64,000 bases of DNA, taken from Carettochelys insculpta. Its lineage: Eukaryota > Chordata > Testudines > Carettochelyidae. The translations under genes were made by a program, and so were the position numbers. The stretch is taken from contig NC_134137.1 in the NCBI RefSeq assembly GCF_033958435.1, positions 111,982,501-112,046,500 on the forward strand, in the 5' to 3' direction. Shown in pieces: positions 22,641-34,006 of the stretch. Positions within the stretch are counted from its first letter, which is position 1. Each line of letters starts with the position of its first letter. The notes beneath the pieces are model-generated. The model was not told the origin of the DNA and did not search any database. It saw nothing but the letters and a program-made list of their open reading frames with translations.

Positions 22641-24560
22641 GTTTAAATTGGATTCTCCACAGATCAAGAAACATAGAAAGGACTTCTGGTTAAATAGGTT
22701 AAGTTTAAACTGACTCAGGGCCTTCTTCCTGATCCAGAAATCAGGGAGAATCCTCTGCCCAGATTTCTAGCATACTCACAGTGACAGCATCCTCAAAGCT
22801 CCCAGTCAGAAAAGAGGGAGATGTGGGTTTCTACCCATTGGGATGTGAAGACTGAGAGCTGAAAACCTCTACATGCCTGTCCTTCAGAGATCATGGTGGG
22901 GGTGGGGAAGAGCACAGGCAGCAGGGCTGACAGCTACTAGAGGCCCCAGGGCAAGGTGTGTCTGTGGGGCCATGCCACGCAATCCTTCCCCCACCCCCAA
23001 CCCTCAAAGCTGTCTGGAGCAGCATTTGGGCCCACAGTGCTGGCTGCCACCGCTGCTGCATTAACAACAGCAGCAGCAGGGAGCTTGGGTCCCCTGTGAA
23101 TCGCTAAGCCTCATGGGAATTGCCATCTTTGCCATCCTGGCCCCCCAGTCAGTGGGCCTGGGTACAGGTGCAGTTAGCCTGACACTGTGACAGGCTCTCT
23201 TGTGAGTTTTGCCGCAGGATGGGTAGAGCCACCTCATGGCATAAAGCATGTATCAGAGGACAGTTTCTCAGTTCACAATTTCTTTTGCGGATTATTTGTT
23301 AAAGTGAAATGTTTTTACGTGAATGTCGATATAATGAAACTCCATTTGCAATACAGGTGAAATCAGCCCTGCATTGCTTCAGCTCATCTCAGTGTGCCAA
23401 CTATATCTCAAGTTCTATTGAACCTATGCTTAGTTCAGCTGTTGTGTAAGTGGGAAACAGTCTTCACCATGGACCTGTTGTTGTGCCAGTTATAGTCCAT
23501 GGCAAAACTCACATTTGCTTACATGTTAGCAGAGTCAGGCCATGGGAATTCTTCTGACTACCTTTTCATCAATATGCACTTTTCTTTTTGACAAAATTAC
23601 CTACCCAAGAATCACTTCAAACTTCCACAAATAGAAAACATAGCCAGTTAGAAAACTGCATGCCAGAACCTTGCTGTTTTTCAAAACTTCAGTATTTCTT
23701 CTAGTGTAAATTCTTTAGGCTATTCCTGCTATCCTTAGTTAACACACACTTCCTTCCTTCTAACAACTATGTTCGAATATAGTGAGTGGTGTACTGTTGT
23801 TCACATTATGTATAAAGGTTTCTTTTTTTCTTTGTCTGTAATACGTACATACCTTTCAGCCTGGGCTTTATACGTTATTCTAGAATGTGGTGTTCGGTAC
23901 ATTAACTGCACTTCAACAAATTGAGAACACTGTGGTTGTATTAGCAGCCTAGTTACACTTCTTCTCAGATGCATGAAAGATGAGACTGTTTTAAAGCTGC
24001 CATGTGTTCCAGGACTGCTAATTAGGATATATTTCCTTTTAAAAGACTAGGATCTGAGAAAGGTATATTACAATCTCATGTGAGATAACATTTGGAGTTC
24101 AGATGTAAAAAAAAAAAAAAGAGAGAAGATTTACTAGGCAAAGATTATTCCCTCCTAATTTATCTCGGAAAGCACTTTAAAGAAAAAAAGTTGTTTGGCA
24201 CAGGAAATTACACTGAACTAAAAGCATTTTTTTAAATGGGCATTAACAAATTAGCAGTGAATGCAGTAGTCACATCTGAGTCTTGTGCATTTAATGTAGA
24301 TAGGCCTACAGACACATTATCTTTACCTTCCATACCTTTATCAAATATCATAGCAACAGCTGTCCTAGAAACTAAGAGTATGCCTTAGGCTAAAGGAGAC
24401 ATCTGTTTGCTAACAACCTCAGATCAGATGACAAATGATATTCGGCAAGGTCAGAAGCCCTTACCAATATATTAGTTTCAGGTGCAGACCCAGGTTTCTG
24501 GTCCACTGATGGGCTGGCAGGAAAATGGCTGACATTAAATCATTAATGGTGGTGCTTGAA
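22641..24560. other. Unique stretch, no genes recognised
   Basis: There is a GC-richer patch with CAGCAG runs at 23040-23085, a poly-A run at about 24109-24121, and an AT-rich segment (23990-24330) that might include conserved non-coding DNA. Nothing firm can be called. Confidence 0.4.
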
Positions 24561-24566
24561 CAGGTT

Positions 24567-25252
24567 TCCAAAGATGCATTTTATCTGTGGATGACACAAA
24601 ACTAGGGGGAGAGGTAGATACGTTGGAGGGTAGAGAGAGAATCCAGAGGGACCTGGATAAATTGGAGGACTGGGCCAAAAGAAATCTGATGCGGTTCAAT
24701 AAGAAGAAATGTAGAGTCCTGCACCTGGGGCGGAAGAATCCCAAACATTGTTACAGGCTGGGGACTGACTGGCTCAGCAGCAGTACGATGGAAAGGGACC
24801 TGGGGTTATGGTGGATGAAAGGCTGGGTATGAATAAACAGTGTGCCCTTGTAGCCAAGAAGGCTAATGGCATACTAGGGTGCATTAGGAGGAGCATTTCG
24901 AGCAGATCTAGAGAAGTAGTTGTTCCTCTTTATTCGGCACTGGTGAGGCCACATCTGGAATATTGTGTCCAGTTTTGGGCCCCCCCCCATAAAAAGGATG
25001 TGGATTTGCTGGAGCAGGTTCAGCGAAGGGCAACAAAAATGAGTAAGTGTCTGGAGCACAAGACCTATGAGCATAGGCTGAGGGATTTGGGCTTGTTTAG
25101 TTTACAGAAGAGAAGACTTAGATGTGATTTAATAGCAGCCTTCAGCTTCCTGAACAGGAGCTCTAAAAAGGAGAGCGAGAAACTGTTCTCAGTGGTGTCA
25201 GATGGCAGAACAAGGAGTAATGGTCAGAAGTTGAAGAGGGAGAGCTGTAGGT
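24567..25252 (+). pseudogene. CR1 ORF2 C-terminal part
   Basis: Begins at the RT active-site strand (VDDTKLGG, the YADD-type box, at about 24587). It continues with [20 protein letters not shown] and [11 protein letters not shown], shifts frame at about 24810, then reads [54 protein letters not shown] and [13 protein letters not shown]. After the MITE the ORF resumes with [20 protein letters not shown] and ends near 25750. The endonuclease and most of the RT are missing. Confidence 0.85.
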
Positions 25253-25617
25253 GGCTACGTGTACACATGCCCCAAACTTCGAAATGGCCACGCAAATGGC
25301 CATTTCGAAGTTTACTAATGAAGCGCTGAAATGCATATTCAGCGCTTCATTAGCATGCGGGCTGCCGCGGCGCTTTGAAATTGACGCGCCTTGCCGCTGT
25401 GCGGCGCGTCCAGACGGGGCTCCTTTTCAAAAGGACGCCGCCTACTTCGAAGTCCCCCGCTTATTCCCATGAGCGGCAAGGCGCATCAATTTAGAAGCGC
25501 CGCAGCAGCCCGCATGCTAATGAAGCGCTGAATATGCATTTCAGCGCTTCATTAGTAAACTTCAAAATGGCCATTTGCATGGCCATTTCGAAGTTTGGGG
25601 CACGTGAAGACACGGCC
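25253..25617. mobile_element. Hairpin MITE of the TTCGAA family inside CR1
   Basis: Ends GGCTACGTGTACACATGCCC and an inverted right end (GGGGCACGTGAAGACACGGCC), 365 bp. It shares GAAGTTTACTAATGAAGCGC, the ATGCATATTCAGCGC turn and GCATGCGGGC with the elements at 16250 and 34007. It is flanked by GGT on both sides, read directly from the broken CR1. Confidence 0.95.
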
Positions 25618-26233
25618 GGTTAGATATTAGGAAAAACTACTTCACCAGGCGGGTGGTGAAGCATTGGAATGTGTTGCCTACAGAGGTGGTGGATTCTCCA
25701 TCCCTTAAGGTTTTTAAGTCCTGGATGGACAAGGTCCTGGCTGGGATGACTTAGTGGGGGCTGATGCTGCTTGAAGCAGGGGGCTGGACTAGATGACCTC
25801 CTGAGGTCCCTACCAGCCCTGTGATTCTGCTTTAGTTCCTTTTAAATCTCCTCTGACCCTCTGAATCTCACTAACAACAAAATGTCATAGAAATGACATT
25901 AAATAATCCTTTACTGATGCAGTATTTTTGTTTTTGTTGAACAAATATATTCAAATGATATGCTTCTAGTCTGAGCACAGTCTATAGCAACGATAACGTA
26001 TCGAGATCTACTCATGGATCCTAGAGCCTCTGATAGGTGATTCTGACTGGTTTGGCTGGGAGTGGTATTAAGAGTCAGCATTTCAGCTGCTGGACTCTGC
26101 TTTGGAGCTGCCCCCTGGAGCCTCCTGTTTCCTGTAGAGTGTCCCACAGAGAGGAGGACACAACAGGATTCAGGATGGAGGGAACTTGTTGGCAGCTGCT
26201 CCTATTTGTGGCTGTGCACAGCATACTTAAAGG

Positions 26234-26392
26234 CAATGAGAGGTCCTGTGTCACTTTTTAGACTAATAACCATACATCTGATGAAATGGGCCTTTGCACA
26301 CAAAAGTTTATACTCCAAAAAATCTGTTAGTCTATAAGGTGCCACAGGACTTCTCATTTTTGTGGATACAGACTAACACGGCTACCTCCTCG
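26234..26392 (+). mobile_element. Tail-only PLE insertion (family B) with 10-bp duplication
   Basis: The element starts with an inverted piece of its own tail (about 26240-26270, GAGGTCCTGTG...TAGACTAAT), then a direct tail from CTGATGA (26278) to GACTAACACGGCTACC (26371-26386). It is flanked by TACTTAAAGG on both sides (26224-26233 and 26393-26402). No ORF remains. Confidence 0.75.
26278..26318 (+). ncRNA. Decayed hammerhead-like motif, PLE family B
   Basis: The strict box CTGATGA is present at 26278-26284, followed by a degraded stem II (TGGGCCTTTGCACA) and AAAAG in place of GAAAG. The 55.7 kb copy keeps the matching stem II and a 3-bp stem III, so the family once had most of the hammerhead layout, but this copy looks inactive. 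Confidence 0.35.
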
Positions 26393-26509
26393 TACTTAAA
26401 GGGGCAGTGTGAATCTCTGTCACTCACACAGGCACACTGTCTTTCACACTCACCTCCTGATTCAACATATACTTGTGTTATTGTTGTTACTTCTTTTACT
26501 TCTTTCTAA

Positions 26510-27218
26510 GGCTATGTCTACACGTGAAGCCTACTTCGAAGTAGCTTATTTCGATGTAGCGACATCGAAATAGCCTATTTCGATGAATAATGTCTACACA
26601 TCCTCCTGGGCTGGCAATGTTGATGTTCAACTTCAACGTTGCGCAGCACCACATCGAAATAGGCGCTGCGAGGGAATGTCTACACGCCAAAGTAGCACAC
26701 ATCGAAATAAGGGTGCCAGGCACAGCTGCAGACAGGGTCACAGGGCGGACTCAACAGCAAGCCTCTCCCTTAAAGGGCCCCTCCCAGACACAGTTGCACT
26801 AAACAACACAAGATCCACAGAGCCGACAACTGGTTGCAGACCCTGTGCATGAAGCATGGATCCCCAGCTGCGGCAGCAGCAGCCAGAAGCCCTGGGCTAA
26901 GGGCTGCTGCACACGATGACCATAGAGCCCCGCAGGGGCTGGAGAGAAAGCGTCTCTCAACCCCTCAGTGATGGCCGCCATGGCGGACCCCGCAATTTCG
27001 ATGTTGTGGGACGCGCAATGACTACACGGTCCCTACTTCGACATTGAACGTCGAAGTAGGGCACTATTCCCATCCCCTCATGGGGTTAGCAGCTTCGATG
27101 TCTTGCCGCCTAACGTCGATGTTAACTTCAAAATAGCTCCCGACACATATAGCCGTGACGGGCGCTATTTCAAAGTTAGTGCCGCTACTTCGAAGTAGCG
27201 TGCACATGTAGACATGGC
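26510..27218. mobile_element. Non-autonomous Harbinger, internal-deletion derivative
   Basis: TIRs GGCTATGTCTACACGTG and the inverted CACATGTAGACATGGC bound 709 bp, flanked by TAA and TCA (TNA type, slightly decayed). Its left part (CAGACAGGGTCACAGGGCGG, TTAAAGGGCCCCTCCCAGAC) matches 51635-51714 of the large Harbinger. Its right part (AAGGGCTGCTGCACACGATG, ATGGCCGCCATGGCGGACCC) matches 55139-55225. Between them lie the first codons of the transposase. This is a classic MITE-like derivative of a related autonomous copy. Confidence 0.85.
26856..26900 (+). pseudogene. First codons of a Harbinger transposase
   Basis: ATG followed by DPQLRQQQPEALG and a stop. It corresponds in place and style to the MEPQQQQQHLEA start at 51783. 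The rest of the gene has been deleted, and the next bases belong to the right end of the element. Confidence 0.65.
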
Positions 27219-27369
27219 TCAAGTGTGTTATTTTAGGCTTTTGACTGATCGGTGATGTTCTTTCTTTAAATTTTTCTCTTATGCTTAGTTATAATTCTTT
27301 GAGCAGTGAGTTCTAACAGGCCAGACCGGTCAGGGCTGGAACTGTTATCCCTGTGGTAATTTTTTAAAA

Positions 27370-27396
27370 CATCTATCTATCTATCTATCTATCTAG
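27370..27396 (+). repeat. Short (CTAT)n microsatellite
   Basis: Six tandem ATCT units in a row. Confidence 0.95.
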
Positions 27397-28036
27397 TGTG
27401 ACAAAGTCAGGCCAGGTGACTGCAGTAGAGTGGGAAAAGGCAGACTTAGCAGGGTAAATGGCCCACTTCCTTATTAACTATAAGGTTGCATCTACACTAG
27501 CCCCTTATTTTGAAATCAATTTCAAAAGGGGACCTAATTTAGAAAGAGGCCACAAAGCGTCCACACACACAACAGCCTCTTTCAAAATTGTTCCTGGTGG
27601 AAAGAGATGTGCATTTCAAAACTGCTCTTCACATCCAATTTCAGGAAGAGTGCCCCCTTTTTAAATTGGTTTTTGAAATAGGGCAAGTGTAGACATTCCA
27701 GGGCCACTCTTTCGAAATAGTGGGTCTAGCATGGTGGTGGCTGCAGGGAGCACGGAGATGCTTTTGCCAGTCCCAGAGGGCCTCTATGGTTTCTGGAGCC
27801 AGACTCTTAAAGCTGCAAGGACCCAGAAACCCAGTGCAGGAAGCTGAAAGTATGCACAGAGCCTCAGGAGTACAAGCTCTGACAGGCACACCCTCCAGCA
27901 CCAAAGACCCTGCAGCCAACCAGCCCACTGATCAGATAGAGAGCCCCCCACACTCCTGGGACCTCTAGGAGGCCCCTCCACCTAGCCTGAGTGGTTGCTG
28001 GAGGCAAGCCAGGGTCAGAAGAGGCGGGGCCCCTCC

Positions 28037-28105
28037 TGGACAGAGGCTGAGATCAAAGACCTACTCAGCCTCTGGGCTGAAGAAGATGTGTTGCAGCAGT
28101 CTCCA
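28037..28105 (+). pseudogene. Myb/SANT-like domain start (truncated)
   Basis: Encodes WTEAEIKDLLSLWAEEDVLQQ, the first helix of the Myb/SANT (trihelix) domain of the second gene in Harbinger elements. It matches LSWAGQELWDLLSLWKEEEVL in the 40.8 kb copy. The remaining helices are deleted. Confidence 0.65.
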
Positions 28106-28149
28106 CTGCTGGGGTAGCTCCAGAGGCACTGTAGGGGAGGGGGAATGGG

Positions 28150-28334
28150 GTGTAGCAAATGCCCTGTGGCCAGGGCCTGCAGGACCCCAGTTGGGTCATG
28201 GGCTGCAGGGCTTCCAGCATAGCCAGGATGACCATGGCCATCTGGGCCCGTGGGTCGGTGGAGGCGTCAGCCTCAGGCAGCTGCTGGTGCTCCATGTGCT
28301 GCGGTACTCCCTCGGAGCACGGTCTCTGCAGCAC
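28150..28334 (-). pseudogene. Probable transposase N-terminus (truncated)
   Basis: On the minus strand the frame contains MEHQQLPEADASTDPRAQM followed by a hydrophobic helix AMVILAMLEALQPM. It recalls the N-terminus of the 42.9 kb transposase (MEAQQQLLQ... with LILEILLSML). The assignment rests on position and this weak likeness. Confidence 0.4.
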
Positions 28335-28599
28335 TGTCTGCTGCTGGGCAGTGCTCTGCGCGTGCAGGGCAGGTGTGTTTGGGAGGGGCCTTTTAAGGGG
28401 GCCACTGTCTGCAAGAACCGGAAGGGCTTGTCAGCCATGTGACCCCATGCGTGGCATTTCCTGCCTTGTTCTTTCAAAAGGGCTCATGCTGCCCCTTCGA
28501 AATACCAGACTGGTACAATGATCCACTTTGTGTGTGTAGCTGCACTATTTCGATATCCTTTCTTCTGATTTCAGTTTTTGAACTTCCAGCTGTCGAGAT

Positions 28600-29399
28600 T
28601 TGTAGGATCAGCTGATTCAATTTCAGGGCTGCCTGAAACCTCTTGCCCCTGCCCCACACTCCCACCTGTTGATAGGAGCGGGAAGAGGAGACAGATCCTG
28701 AGTGCTTTCCTCCCTTGCCCTCCCTTCCTGGCTGCTAAGCTAGGGGCAGGAGCAGAGTGAGCAGGTCCCCGGGGAGAGGCTGGGCTCCCAACCTTAAGGG
28801 AAAATAATGAGCCTAAATCTCCGCTAATGCGGGGGCTGACTACCTAGATGTGGCAGAAAATGGGTGCTTTATCTGAAGCCCTTCTCACTCAGGGGGGGAG
28901 AAGTCCAGAAGTTGTCAAGGGAAAGAAGGGCCCTTGTCAATCTAGTTTTTTTTTTTCCTTTGTTTCCTTCTGGTGGCTCACATTTGCACATTACCTCAAT
29001 AATGGTGCACATAAGAGAAGTCATTCTAATTTTTTGTTCCCATTCTTCCATGTGTGAAACTCTGGCAGGGAGTATCCTGGAATTGGATTCATTCTCAAAG
29101 ATCCTGCAGCCAAGCTGGGAGATCAGCCACTAACAGGGTGAGAGCTCAGTGGAGCCAAAGAAGATTCCCCACTGCCCTGGCTCTGAGGCACTCCTGGAAG
29201 CAAGAGGCTTGTCCTTCTGTTCCCTGGGGAAGGCAAGGCATGGGTTGGGGGAGGATCTCCACATACCGCCTGCAGGCACTGCCCTGGCAGTTCCCATTGG
29301 ATGAGAACAAGGAATCATGACCAATGGGAGGTGTTGGGATGGTGCCAGCAGAAGGGGGACAGCACAGAGAGCCACGTCTCTCCCACCAAAAGCTGCTGC
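28600..29399. other. GC-richer stretch, unknown
   Basis: Many overlapping open frames on both strands without family signatures. The text around 28640-28800 is repeat-like but I cannot name it. Confidence 0.35.
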
Positions 29400-29896
29400 T
29401 GGACATGTGAGCCACTTTGGGAGTGGTGCAGAGCTAGGGCAGGGCTGAGCCTGCCTTAGTTCCACTGGTCACCTCCCAGCAACTGCCTGAGATATGTGAT
29501 ACCCAGCTGCAGCCCGAATTCTGAACCCCTGTCCCAGTCCTGAACTCCCTCCTGAACCCAATCCCCTGCCTCGGGCTCATCCTGGCATCCCTCCCATACT
29601 CCAAACCCCTCAGACCAGAGCCTGCACCCTCCTGACCACTGCACTCCAGCATACTCCTTACCCTGCACTCCAACCCTCTGCCCTAGCCTGGTGCAAGTGA
29701 GTGAGGATGGTGAAGGGAGGGAGGAGCAGAAGGAGTGAGCAGGGATGGGGCCTCAGAGAAGGGGTGAGGCCGAGGCAGGGTCTTAGACAAGGGGCCAGGA
29801 AGGAGGTGAGGCAAGGGTATTTGAGTCTGAGGTAGACCCTGGATTGCATTTAATTTCAAAAAGTGATCTTGTGTTTAAAAAGGTTGGAGACCACTA
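29400..29896. mobile_element. hAT-like non-autonomous element, right part
   Basis: The C-rich text listing CCCAATCCCCTGCC and CTGCACTCCAACCC, followed by GGGGCCTCAGAGAAGGGGTG, resembles a common turtle hAT derivative. The right end AGGTTGGAGACCACTAG (to 29896) matches the hAT-Charlie style of terminus. The left end was not found. Confidence 0.4.
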
Positions 29897-32800
29897 GTTA
29901 TCTAAGTCTGCAGGTACAAGATTACTAGGACTGCCATATAATATGTATTTGGTATATGTTTCTAGGCATTTATTTAGAGAAAATTGTAGAAGAGAAAATG
30001 TAATGACAGATTGGAATTTGGCTGAGGCAATGAAAATAACGTCTTCTCTTGCTGGAAGCAAAGTTGGATTTAAATGAACTCAAGGAACAGTGTTTTATAT
30101 CTAGCCTGAGAGGTCTCCTCCATCATCATAGTAGCTGCAAACACTAGGCTACACCATTATAGGACACAATATTGATTTGATTTAAAAGAAAGTACAATTT
30201 CCAACAGGAAAATTAAAACCAAAAATTTATTTTAAATTAACATTTTGAAATGAAACAAGATTTAGTTTAATTTTCACTTCCCTAAATTGCACAAAATGAG
30301 TTTTGAGCTAAAAAAAAAAGGGTTTCCCACATTTTGGGGGTTTTGGATGAATGTGGAGGGGGGGAGGTTATGTGTTTTGCCTCTTTCCTTTTAGACAAGG
30401 AAGTGTGATAGCTTGACATATTGTAAGTCAAAATTAAAGAGATTTTTTATTTCAACTTTTCAAAATAATCAGTACATTTTCTTTTTGAAATGTTTTGTAG
30501 TGAAACAAAGCAAGTATCTTTGCTCTTTTCTTTGTTTCTGGATTCATTTTGAAATATCCCATGAAAAAAAGAAATCCTTCAACTGAAAAGTTTCAGAACA
30601 TACGTATGTCCTCAAATTTTTTACATGGGCAAAACTATGGTTTTCCAGCAGCTGTTGTCTGTAGTACCAACTATAGTAACTTTTTTTGAAATGATGGACA
30701 GCAGCCAAGCAGCCTTCATTTTTTAGAAAACTTAATGACATGCATGGTGGATGTAGATAGAGGTTGCCTGTGCAGAATCTCCTCGTGTTTATTATGAGGA
30801 GAAGTGTACCAATTATTATAGGCATTTTTGATATTATTACAAATATGATTTGGGCTAACTCTTTAAAATTGAAATAGGAATCTGGGAGCCAGAAACTAAA
30901 ACTGTTTGAGATCCCTTCACAAACACCATTCTTCAACCTCCTTCTAAATCCATTGTGCAGGCTTGTGCATCTGCTTGGTGGCATCTCTGCTTGGATTGTA
31001 AGTTCTTTGGGGAGTTGCTGGGTCTTCCTATGTGCATTTGTGAGACACATCACTTGCTGTGGATATTGTTACACAATAAAAAAAACCCAGAAGTGGATGA
31101 GGCTCACCTGGCTCATACTGCCTGCAGAGGCATACTGTTAACTGCTTTGATGCCCTCACAATCTTCAGCACAGAACATCTCCCCCTCTCTGTTCTTTTCT
31201 GGAATGGCGACTTATTTGGAATAGATATCTGCCTATTTTTCCCCAAACCATTTCTCCACCCTAATACAATGTCAAATCCAGCTATTGTATCCCGTTTTCT
31301 GTGGCACTTCGATTCATGCCTGAAGTCTATGTCTAGATAGGTTAGGCTCAGCATATGCGTTCTGCATTTCATATATGGGTATTTTATGTCCCTAAATATT
31401 TTAAATTCACTTTCTTTCATTCATTTCTGTTATTTATGATAACATAGATGCCTCTTTCCCATTTCAAACCTTTTTTAATCAAGCTGGATAGACTGCAGGT
31501 AATCACTCAGTTAAACAGAATTTGCCCATCTGTTGATTCTGTTACCAAGAATGCCAGGTAACGGGATCTGAATTAATTTTTGCTGGGGGTTAAACAAGGA
31601 AACAGCTGCAGGTATTCTCACATATGTCATTTCATTTCTCTTATTCCTGCTTCTGCAAGTGCAGAGAGCTGCGCAGGGCACAAACATAAGAGACTGGATC
31701 TAATTTTGATGCGCTGTTTTGTCCATATGAGCCTATTTGCATTATTTAAAAAATAGCCTCCAGGAGAGCACGACTGAAATACAGAACAGTGAGTTACCTG
31801 CTGGAGGGCTGTACTACTGCTAGCTTGCCCCTTGTAGTACACAATCTCACTGCCATTGGTCCAGCATTAAGCTATTGGGAAATTTTAAAACTGCCTGAAG
31901 CCAAAAGATGGTGTGAATTAAAAAGGCAGCATCACCAGTTGATCACCATTTGGATTGATTTTGAATATTGCATTTGTGTCTGTGCATCTTTAGGGGAAGA
32001 GGAGAAAATTGTGGATTTAACCCCAGTCTTGCTTCCTAACTTGTCCTTTTGCGCACCAGATATTACAAGCCCTGATTCTACTCAATTGAAGAAAATGAGC
32101 AAACCACCATTGACTTCAATGAAAAGAGGATTACACCTAGAGTGCAGACTGATCAATGTCATAGTTAATATTAAATTGGAAACCATTGTGAATCATTAGC
32201 ATTTGCAATGCAACAGGATAGCATACAAGGCTGACAACATTTGGATGCGTATATATAGACACATCACTTTATGAAGGAGACAGGTAACCAGCTTGCACTG
32301 TAACCACACCTGGAATGCTATATTCAGTTCCAGATAGCCTTGCTCAAAGCATCCACAACAGGGTGTGTGTAGGGGGTGGGGAGAATTTCGTCTGTACTGA
32401 TCATGGCCTCTGTAGATAAGCAAGAGGTTCAGCTTGAAAATTTACAAGTTCCCTGAAATTGTCTGGATGAACACTGCCTTGGAGGCTTCTAATTCTTGGT
32501 TCATGACAACACAGCTGTGCTGGAATTGTGCTTCCAGGGGCTTTCCAGCTAGCCCTTCCCCTCAGAATTCCCCTAAAGGTAGAGGTTCTGCATTGCAAGG
32601 AGCATGTCCATAATGTGGAGATTGACTTGGTCAGTATTAACTTTGCAGTAGAATCCCTAGGGGGCAGTTTCTCCAGTGTCTTGAAGTATTTCCATAGGGT
32701 CCCAGAAAAGAAGGATATGATATTGTGCTGGATGCCAATCTCTTTTCCTTGCCTGCCACCCTCAGGGATCACTTGGATTTTTCCATCCCCTCTAACCTTG

Positions 32801-33079
32801 GAGGAAGAGGGAACACAAATTCACCATTCACTACCAGTATGATATTAACAGAGTGAAGGGAGTCCAGGGAAGAGCAGCACAGATATATGAATGAAACAAA
32901 ATTAAGAGAGGGGAAAGTGTCATCTGACTATCTGGGAAAAATGCAGACAACAAGAGGTTAACGTGTATGAAGTTATCCTACGATGCCAGGGGGATGGACT
33001 TACAGACTTAATAAATCTGTTCCATCTCTGACTTACTTCTTTATTTCTTGCTACATTTTTGGCTTCTGTCTGATATATA
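29897..33079. other. Unique stretch, no genes recognised
   Basis: AT-rich, with a possible AT-rich palindromic MITE remnant at 30180-30560 resembling the one at 60.4 kb, and a short CATTGACTTCAATG-type trace near 32110-32123. The open frame 30544-31053 (minus, 169 codons) shows no domain and sits in simple AT-rich DNA, so I treat it as chance. Confidence 0.4.
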
Positions 33080-33724
33080 CAGGTTGTACCTCCATAGTCT
33101 GGTGCCCTCAGAATCCAAGCAGTTCCAAACAATTTGCTAGACAAGGGCAAGTCAGGCTTCTGGGTATGCCTGGGGGGCACCCCCTCCTGGCCACCACCTG
33201 TTCCTTTCCCCCAGGCTGCCCTGGGGGCTCCTCTCCTGGTGGGGCTTCCTGCTGCCAGGCTTCCAGTGGGGATCCCAAACTCTGGCCAGGCTCCCAACCA
33301 CAGAGCTGTTGGTGGGGAACTCTGCCTGATGGGGATGTCCAGGCAAGGTTCCCTGCAGCACACCAACCCCCAGCCTGGCTTCCTGCAGCAGAGCTACCTG
33401 TGGGGTTCCTTGGCCCTGGCCCAGCCCCCAGCCACTGTGGGCTGCCAGCAAGGCTTCCTGCTCCAGCCAGACTATTCGCAGGGCTCCTGAGCCTGGCTTT
33501 CTGCAATGGGACTCCCAGACCATGGCCCAGATCCCCACTGCAGGCCTTTCAGTAGGGCTGCCAGAAAAGTTCCCTGGCATCCGTGGGAGTGGCTGGTCAG
33601 CCAGACCAACTCCAAGCACCTGGGGCTTTCTGGTCCTGGTGCTCTCTGGTCCAGCAACATCAGTGATCATACTGGTCCACAGATGTTGCTAGACGAGAGC
33701 ATGGTGGATGAGAGTTTTCTTCTG
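33080..33724. mobile_element. Tigger/mariner-like non-autonomous element
   Basis: Starts CAGGTTGTACCTCCATAGTC after TA (33078-33079) and ends in CTG before TA (33725-33726). Motifs GTCTGGTGCCCTC near the left and TGGTCCAGCAAC and TGCTAGACGAGAG near the right are decayed inverted copies. The GC-rich centre gives long spurious proline-rich open frames on both strands. Confidence 0.65.
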
Positions 33725-34006
33725 TAGTCCCTGTTCTCAGAAGCTCTGCCTTTGGCTAACCATGGCTCCCTGGAACTTACCTGTGCTGGTCCTGTGCCAG
33801 CTGAACACTCTGTTCATCAACTTTCTCTTCTCTTTTTACTTCCTATGAAGCAGATGAAGATACTGAGCCCAATGCGACTCTCAGTGAAACCAGCCTAAAT
33901 GTAAAATCATTGCAGACTTTATCCCTTTGTCTTTACTGGGGAATGAAATGCTGACCTTGATATCCAGTTGTGAGTCAATGAGTTATGAGTCCAATTATCA
34001 GTGGTG

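Larger units (their letters stand above)
24567..25829 (+). mobile_element. CR1 LINE, 5'-truncated, split by a MITE
   Basis: A plus-strand CR1 runs from the RT catalytic box to the terminal octamer at about 25820-25829 (GTGATTCTG). A MITE of 365 bp (25253-25617) splits it inside the segment that normally reads TGTAGGTTAGATATTAGG. The uninterrupted text occurs in the CR1 piece at 48605. The repeated GGT on both sides (25250-25252 and 25618-25620) is the target duplication. Confidence 0.9.
27484..28570. mobile_element. Non-autonomous Harbinger with remnants of both genes
   Basis: The left TIR GGTTGCATCTACACTAG is clear, and a second GTGTAGAC motif lies at 27688. On plus, the start of a Myb/SANT-like domain is visible at 28037-28105. 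On minus, the N-terminus of a transposase-like protein lies at about 28150-28334. The two gene starts face each other with everything between deleted. Right of 28500 the subterminal TTCGAAAT and TGTGTGTAGCTGCAC motifs appear, but the exact right terminus is not clear. Confidence 0.65.

Noticed and set aside
30544..31053. 169-codon minus-strand frame as a host gene
   Set aside because: No domain, no splice context, AT-rich surroundings and overlapping frames on the other strand.
33108..33670. Proline/glycine-rich frames as genes
   Set aside because: GC-rich low-complexity centre of a Tigger-like element, open in several frames at once on both strands.
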